The notes below the pieces were generated by a model, which ran no database searches, was not told the DNA's origin, and saw nothing but the letters and a program-made list of their open reading frames with translations. A stretch of 7,688 nucleotides of DNA, taken from Acidobacteriota bacterium. Lineage in GTDB: Bacteria; Acidobacteriota; Terriglobia; 20CM-2-55-15. A program made the translations under genes and the position numbers. Of this stretch, positions 5,757-7,688 are shown one piece after another (the first letter of the stretch is position 1; every line of letters starts with the position of its first letter). The stretch is from positions 606-8,293 of the forward strand of contig QHXD01000454.1 of NCBI GenBank assembly GCA_003223895.1, in the 5' to 3' direction.

Positions 5757-6884
5757 TTGCAAAAAATTCGCCAAGCCAACATATTCTGGGCACTCGATGA
5801 GTTCAAGACTTCGCAGGCGGAAGAGCAGCGCGACAGCGGCTGGCGAATGGCGCCCGTGGACGAGAACACCGTTCCTCCGGCGCCCAGGGCGAAGCAAGCC
5901 TTCATTGAAGCCATGGAGAGCTGGGATGAAAAGAAGGCGGACGCAGCCGTGGCCGGACTGGTGAGATCAGCGGGAGCCAATGAGATCTACGAACTCTTCT
6001 ACCGCTTCGGGGCGCGCGATTTCCGCGACATCGGTCACAAAGCCATCTTCGTGGCGAACAGCTGGCGGACATTGCAGTTCATCGGCTGGCAACATGCGGA
6101 ACCGGTCCTGCGCTCGCTGGCCTTTGCTCTTTTGCATCACGACCTCAAGGACACCACGCCCGCACGCAGCGACGATGAGGCAGACCGGCCCTGGCGGCGA
6201 AATCAGGAGCTGGCGGCCAGGATCGGACAGCGATGGATGAGCGGAAAAGTCGACGATGGCGCCACTCGTGAAATGCTGGACGTGCTCCGAGCTGGATCCA
6301 ACAACGACGCGTGCGACAAGGCTGTGGATCTGATCGGGCGAGGCGTTTCGCCCCAGTCTATTTGGGATGCGCTTTTTGTCAGTGCCGGGGAACTTCTGAT
6401 GCGGCAGCCGAACATCGTCATGGTGCACTCTGTCGACTCCACCAACGCGCTGCGTTATAACTTCCAGGCCACCAGCGATGAAGGCACCAGGAAACTTCTG
6501 CTTTTGCAGAACTGGACGGGCAAGGTCGCCGACCTCAGAATCGATGACGTGAAACCGCTGGCGCTCGGAAACCCATCGGGAGCAATCCAGGAGATCTTGA
6601 GCGATGTCAGTACCAATCGGATGAATGCCGCCAGGAAGATTCACCAGTACCTGAATGATGGCGGCAAGGTGCAGGATCTGATGAACGCTGCCAGACGGTT
6701 GATCTTCTTAAAAGGACAGAATGCCCACGATTACAAGTTCAGCGCCGCCGTCCTGGAGGATTATTTTAACGTCAGCCCGGCGTGGCGCGGCCATTTCCTG
6801 GCGACAAGCGCTTTCACTCTCAAGGGCAGTGGCGACCGCGACAATCCTTTAGTAGAGCGGACGCGTGCGGCGCTGAAAATCTGA
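5757..6884 (+). CDS. Conserved-type protein of unknown function, probably N-terminally truncated
   Basis: This is a 375-codon uninterrupted frame, mostly helical and soluble by inspection, with no membrane segment or signal peptide. The best-looking conserved stretches are ANIFWALDEFK (residues 7-17), DIGHKAIFVANSWRTLQFIG (91-110), WQHAEPVLRSLAFALLHHD (111-129), GVSPQSIWDALF (196-207), HSVDSTNALRYNFQ (224-237), LIFLKGQNAHDYKFSAAVLEDY (315-336) and GSGDRDNPLV (357-366). I recall longer unnamed proteins of this style in Acidobacteriota and Planctomycetota; their helical, histidine-containing layout faintly recalls questin-oxidase-like proteins, but I assign no function. The start is doubtful. 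TTG at 5757 lacks a Shine-Dalgarno sequence, an in-frame stop lies at 5739-5741, and the first ATG (5847) also lacks one. The protein starts abruptly inside an apparently conserved segment, directly after the dyad array, so the N-terminus has probably been lost and the gene may be a pseudogene. Confidence 0.65.
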   Translation: MQKIRQANIFWALDEFKTSQAEEQRDSGWRMAPVDENTVPPAPRAKQAFIEAMESWDEKKADAAVAGLVRSAGANEIYELFYRFGARDFRDIGHKAIFVANSWRTLQFIGWQHAEPVLRSLAFALLHHDLKDTTPARSDDEADRPWRRNQELAARIGQRWMSGKVDDGATREMLDVLRAGSNNDACDKAVDLIGRGVSPQSIWDALFVSAGELLMRQPNIVMVHSVDSTNALRYNFQATSDEGTRKLLLLQNWTGKVADLRIDDVKPLALGNPSGAIQEILSDVSTNRMNAARKIHQYLNDGGKVQDLMNAARRLIFLKGQNAHDYKFSAAVLEDYFNVSPAWRGHFLATSAFTLKGSGDRDNPLVERTRAALKI

Positions 6885-6897
6885 GCTGCACAGGACG

Positions 6898-6913
6898 TCG
6901 TTTTGAAAAACGA
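6898..6913. terminator. Weak A/T-rich hairpin between convergent genes
   Basis: TCGTTTTGAAAAACGA is a 16-nt near-perfect palindrome (7-bp arms around GA), 14 bp after the stop of the unknown gene and about 65 bp from the stop of the second receptor, which converges on it. The stem is A/T-rich and no T-tract follows, so termination activity is uncertain. Confidence 0.2.
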
Positions 6914-6978
6914 AAGTTCTGCCCCAATAACTGTACTGGACGTTCAAGGCTGCCGTGCCGTTCTTGTCTCGCCGGAGC

Positions 6979-7688
6979 TCAGAAGCTGTACTTCAGCGCG
7001 AACTGCATGATTCTTGCCGGACCAGTGCCTAGAATTTGCCCGAACGTGTTGCTGCTAATGTTCGCGGTGGGATCCGAAAAATTGGCATGATTGAGCACGT
7101 TTTGTGCTTCAGCTCGGAGTTCCACGCTGTGCCGCTCTTTGATCGGAAAGAGTCTCGACAAGCCCGCGTTGAAGATCAGAGCCCCTGGGCCGCGAACCGA
7201 ACCCGGCGCCATATTTGCCTGGGTGCCGGGGGCTGGTTTCGCAAATGCCGCAGGATTCAACCAGTGGGCGTTCGCCCCCGATCCAGGCAGACCGTTGCCA
7301 TAGACGTTCGGGAGGACCTGATTTGCATATTGAGTGACAGCATTGATCCCGTTTCGCGCATCATCGGTGCCCGTGACGACGACAAAAGGACCTCCACTAT
7401 ATATGCTGACCGTCGCCGACGGTCTCCAGTCGCTCGCAATCATCCGTAGGGTCTTGTTCGAAAAAGTCGGCATGGTGGCAATGCCACTCATATTGGCTAT
7501 ATGCGTACGGTCAGTCCCGCCGCCATTATTCACGTCGCTCCCCGAAACGGTGCAATTGCCTCGGTCACCCTTCCGCGTCGGTGAGAAGTAAAGCCCGCTT
7601 CCGCCAGCACCCGTCTGTGGGAAGGAATTTACCAAATTGCTGATGCAGTGTGACCACGTGTAGTTCGCCGTGAGCGTAAAGCCGTGGC
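6979..7688 (-). CDS. Second Oar-like TonB-dependent receptor, C-terminal part
   Basis: The frame runs from the stop codon (6979-6981) to the right edge of the window and continues beyond it, so only about 235 C-terminal residues are visible. At the edge the reading is HGFTLTANYTWSHCISN, matching the position of GLTVQGNYTWSRCIGD in the first receptor. Further shared landmarks are RNGINAVTQYANQVLPNVYG, HWLNPAAFAKPAPG, VELRAEAQNVLNHANF, and the closing PARIMQFALKYSF, whose terminal phenylalanine is typical of outer-membrane barrels. This is therefore the end of the beta-barrel; the signal peptide, regulatory-like domain and plug would lie to the right of the window. The two receptors are clearly diverged in sequence and are not a recent duplication. 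No substrate can be assigned. An apparent start at 7635 (TTG) is internal to the frame and is not used. Confidence 0.92.
   Translation of the reverse strand, partial: HGFTLTANYTWSHCISNLVNSFPQTGAGGSGLYFSPTRKGDRGNCTVSGSDVNNGGGTDRTHIANMSGIATMPTFSNKTLRMIASDWRPSATVSIYSGGPFVVVTGTDDARNGINAVTQYANQVLPNVYGNGLPGSGANAHWLNPAAFAKPAPGTQANMAPGSVRGPGALIFNAGLSRLFPIKERHSVELRAEAQNVLNHANFSDPTANISSNTFGQILGTGPARIMQFALKYSF

Noticed and set aside
5967..6644. A 225-codon leftward frame opposite the unknown gene
   Set aside because: It is antisense to the better-supported rightward frame, which has the coherent helical protein sequence. The leftward product has no recognisable features.

Overview
The window looks like a piece of an Acidobacteriota genome (Solibacter/Bryobacter-like or a related soil lineage). 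The main reason is two large Oar-like TonB-dependent outer-membrane receptors with an N-terminal carboxypeptidase-regulatory-like domain, a family strongly expanded in that phylum. The moderately GC-rich coding style and the structured intergenic repeats fit. The placement is an inference from protein style; there is no rRNA or marker gene here.

Layout from left to right. 1-238 holds no gene that I can support. 239-298 is a compact palindromic repeat that can fold as a three-way junction. 323-568 (+) encodes a small FmdB-type zinc-ribbon protein. 579-667 is a perfect 36-bp inverted repeat filling the gap between this gene and the convergent receptor. Three genes then run leftward, given here in transcription order: a 3-hydroxyisobutyrate-dehydrogenase-family NAD(P)-dependent oxidoreductase (5420-4545), a RidA/YjgF-family protein (4504-4088) and a full-length Oar-like TonB-dependent receptor (3992-669). 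Between the divergent oxidoreductase and the next rightward gene lies a 336-bp intergenic region carrying four short dyads spaced 20-21 bp apart (5652-5722). 5757-6884 (+) is a 375-codon ORF of an unrecognised conserved-type protein that lacks a convincing start and is probably an N-terminally truncated copy. 6979-7688 (-) is the C-terminal part of a second Oar-like receptor that runs out of the window.

The oxidoreductase and RidA genes are 40 bp apart, each with a good Shine-Dalgarno sequence, and probably share a transcript started at a TATAAT box near 5475. The receptor follows after 95 bp and has its own ribosome binding site and a possible promoter. It may be co-expressed, but no substrate can be deduced.

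I do not see a clear new defence, mobile or biosynthetic system. The signals most worth following are the phased dyad array, the two structured repeats with internal sequence logic, the truncated gene beside the array, and the RidA homologue that appears to lack the catalytic arginine.
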